Source: Caldilineae bacterium (GTDB lineage Bacteria > Chloroflexota > Anaerolineae > Epilineales > Epilineaceae). Taken from it: DNA of 64,000 nt. Shown here one piece after another: positions 62,229 to 64,000 of the stretch; the first letter of the stretch is position 1, and each line of letters starts with the position of its first letter. Location: assembly GCA_020634625.1 (NCBI GenBank), contig JACKBJ010000001.1, positions 62,001 through 126,000 of the forward strand, given 5' to 3'. A model generated the notes under the pieces. The model ran no database searches. It had not been told where the DNA came from and saw nothing but the letters and a program-made list of their open reading frames with translations. Both the position numbers and the translations under genes were made by a program.

Positions 62229-64000
62229 TCAGCTCGGTGGGTCCAGACCCGTGCGGCGTGCCAGGTAGGCGGACACGGCGCCTGCGGCGAGCGCGAGCAC
62301 CAGGACGGCCAGAAGCGGCAGGGGTAGGCCCGGTGCGCCGTCCGGGGCCCCAGTCGAAGCCCCCGGCGAAGCAGGGTCCGCCTGGGTCGTCGAGCCCAAG
62401 GTCCCCGTGACGACCCCGCCCGCGATCGGCGTCAGCTCGCCCAGGGCCTCGATCAGCGAGCCAGGCAGGGTCGGCGTGGCCTCGGGCTGGGCGTCAGCGA
62501 TCGACTCCGGCAGCGACGCCGGCGACAGGATCACCCGCCCCGGCAGGCTCTCGCCGGCCGGAAGCGGCGCCCCGCGGGTATCGGTCGCCGACCGAAGCTC
62601 CAGCAAGACCGGGATCGTCCCGGCCGGCGCGATCGCCTCCGCAAAGCGATCGAGGGCCCTGCTCAACCCGGCGTCGAGCTCCGAGAGCAGCTGCACCAGC
62701 AGGTCGATCGGGATGACGGCCTCGCTGGAGATCGCGGGCTGGCTCGCGAGGTCCACGAGCTCCAGAAGCTGGCCGGCGAGCGGCTCGGCCAGTCCCAACG
62801 GCGCCAAACCGCCATACAGACTGCCGGGCAGGTCCCTGCCCCCGACGAACACCGCGTAGGCGTCGGTGAGCCTCCTGGCCGACGTGGCCACGTCGGCGAG
62901 GCGGATGGCGTCGCGGGCTTCGTCGATGCGCGATTCGAAGACCTCGATCTCGTCGGCCGGGAGGTAGTCACGCGCCCCGACTTCCGCGGCGCGCACGTCG
63001 AACTGCAGCTGCGCCAGGACCGCCCGTCCGCTCGGTCCAGTGGGCGCCTGCGGATAGCGCAGGGTCGCTCGGCCGGCACTGTCATCCCGGCTGAAGCTGC
63101 CTTGGCCGCTCTCCCAGGTCACATCCACCAACCGCAACGCGGTCGGGCTCCAGCGCAGCTCGAGCTCGAAGCCGCCCAGCCCGGACGGGGGGATCCCCTC
63201 GGCCACCAGCGGCATGCTCACCACCTCGCCCGGTCGCCCCTCGACCAGGAATGCCCGAAACCGAGTCCCACCCTCTGCGGTGGCCGCTGACGTCGGCGCC
63301 GGTTCGATGTCCAGCGCGACGAGCAGGTCGTCCATGGCAACGCGAAACAGCTCGGCGCTGGTGGCCGTCTCCGACGAGGACTGATCCAGAGACGCCGCAA
63401 AGAGCCGCATGCTGAAGATCCTGAGTCGCTCGACGGCATCGGCGCCATTGGGCCCGGCGGCCAGGGAGACGGGAGCGCGCCGCGCGAGGATGTCGGCATG
63501 CAGGTCGAGCGCGGCATTCCGCATCGGTATCCACTGACCGCCGTCGCCGAGCGCAAGCAGCGCGCTCAAGGCGTCACGCCAGGCGAGCGCGGTAGCGACG
63601 GCGTCGCCGGACGCCGCCGTCAGACCCAGTCCAGGCGCGAGGGGCGCCAGCGCCGACTTGATCGCGGCCACCGCGGCGCGAACGCGCGTCGGATCTTCGG
63701 CCCGAAGCGCGACATCCAGCTCGGCCACGCGCCGATCGACCTCGGCGAGCGCCTCCTGGCCCGAGCCCGCGAACGCGCGCGCCCGCACCAGATCCAACGC
63801 GTCGAGCGCCACGTTGAACGCCTCGTCCGCATCCTGCCATGCGCCCGCCGCCGCGCGATCGCCGATCGGGTCGAAGCTGGCGGCGGCCGATTGAATCAGC
63901 AGCGTGCTGTCGGCATCCGGGCCGGTCTCCGGCGCCTGCGCCGCCACCCGGCCCGGCGCGCTAGCGTTGGCCCACAGCAGTGCGAGGGCCAGCGCGAGCC
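62229..64000 (-). CDS. Exported cohesin-like protein with C-terminal membrane anchor (5' end outside window)
   Basis: The frame is open to the window edge. Its first visible residues (LALALLWANASAPG) look like the end of a signal peptide, so the start lies beyond 64000. The internal GTG at 63947 is unlikely to be the start. A helical region (about the first 200 residues of the visible part) is followed by a cohesin-like beta-sandwich (GGFELELRWSPTALRLVDV, RAVLAQLQFDVRAAEVG). A second helical part, a Pro/Gly/Ser linker and one C-terminal helix (LPLPLLAVLVLALAAGAVSAY) with an RRTG tail complete it. It is probably anchored by that helix and facing outward. Its partner could be a dockerin protein. 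Confidence 0.7.
   Translation of the reverse strand, partial: LALALALLWANASAPGRVAAQAPETGPDADSTLLIQSAAASFDPIGDRAAAGAWQDADEAFNVALDALDLVRARAFAGSGQEALAEVDRRVAELDVALRAEDPTRVRAAVAAIKSALAPLAPGLGLTAASGDAVATALAWRDALSALLALGDGGQWIPMRNAALDLHADILARRAPVSLAAGPNGADAVERLRIFSMRLFAASLDQSSSETATSAELFRVAMDDLLVALDIEPAPTSAATAEGGTRFRAFLVEGRPGEVVSMPLVAEGIPPSGLGGFELELRWSPTALRLVDVTWESGQGSFSRDDSAGRATLRYPQAPTGPSGRAVLAQLQFDVRAAEVGARDYLPADEIEVFESRIDEARDAIRLADVATSARRLTDAYAVFVGGRDLPGSLYGGLAPLGLAEPLAGQLLELVDLASQPAISSEAVIPIDLLVQLLSELDAGLSRALDRFAEAIAPAGTIPVLLELRSATDTRGAPLPAGESLPGRVILSPASLPESIADAQPEATPTLPGSLIEALGELTPIAGGVVTGTLGSTTQADPASPGASTGAPDGAPGLPLPLLAVLVLALAAGAVSAYLARRTGLDPPS

Overview
The window is a gene-dense, very GC-rich stretch of bacterial chromosome. 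It carries no rRNA, tRNA, insertion sequence, phage gene or CRISPR array that I can see. Several exported proteins end in, or contain, a hydrophobic 'YLPxL' type motif (VYLPML, LYLPLL, IHLPWL, AYLPAL). Together with cohesin/dockerin-like secreted proteins, NHL and vWA surface proteins and a monomeric isocitrate dehydrogenase, this points to Chloroflexota (Anaerolineae/Caldilineae-like). That placement is inferred from gene style, not from a marker tree.

Layout. 1-4.9 kb: YbeD-like protein, a class I amidotransferase with an AlaX-type editing enzyme, arginine deiminase with an S4 protein, and a class II aldolase. 5.0-10.5 kb: four translationally coupled minus-strand genes behind one promoter. 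They are a cytosolic NlpC/P60-Mur ligase fusion, a LysW-like zinc-ribbon carrier, a threonine-synthase-like PLP enzyme and an ATP-grasp ligase. This is the best candidate for an undescribed pathway in the window. 10.5-22 kb: exported proteins (cohesin-LysM, a degenerate protease-like Ig protein, a nine-haem cytochrome c, an NHL/vWA protein) mixed with folD and engB. 21.8-28 kb: pheS-pheT-pgi operon and a DUF899 protein. 28.3-31.8 kb: rhodanese, SufE, RluE-type pseudouridine synthase and a cyclic-2,3-DPG-synthetase-like GTPase, the last three overlapping. 31.8-36.9 kb: LysM L,D-transpeptidase, ahcY, an ArsR-methyltransferase regulator with a clear operator, and a squalene/phytoene synthase. 37-42 kb: aconitase and monomeric IDH (TCA cycle). 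42-50.9 kb: an unknown membrane pair, an SLC12-like transporter, a GT-C glycosyltransferase, a CAP-dockerin protein and an EcsC protein. 51-62 kb: DNA repair (xthA, polX), an SDR-DUF2867 fusion, a CBS protein, a carboxylesterase, two MFS transporters and an atypical zinc-finger SDR. The right edge cuts into an exported cohesin-like, membrane-anchored protein.

Regulation. Many genes have a recognisable sigma-70 type promoter, roughly TTGAC(A/C/G/T)-N16-18-TA(G/C/T)(A/G)(A/C)T. In at least four cases (AlaX, glycosyltransferase, xthA, polX) the -10 box lies 6-9 nt before an ATG with no Shine-Dalgarno sequence, which predicts leaderless mRNAs. Two operators sit directly on predicted start sites: one at the ArsR-methyltransferase/ahcY unit and one at the UMF1-type transporter. 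Gene ends are often marked by strong GC-rich hairpins without a T tract.
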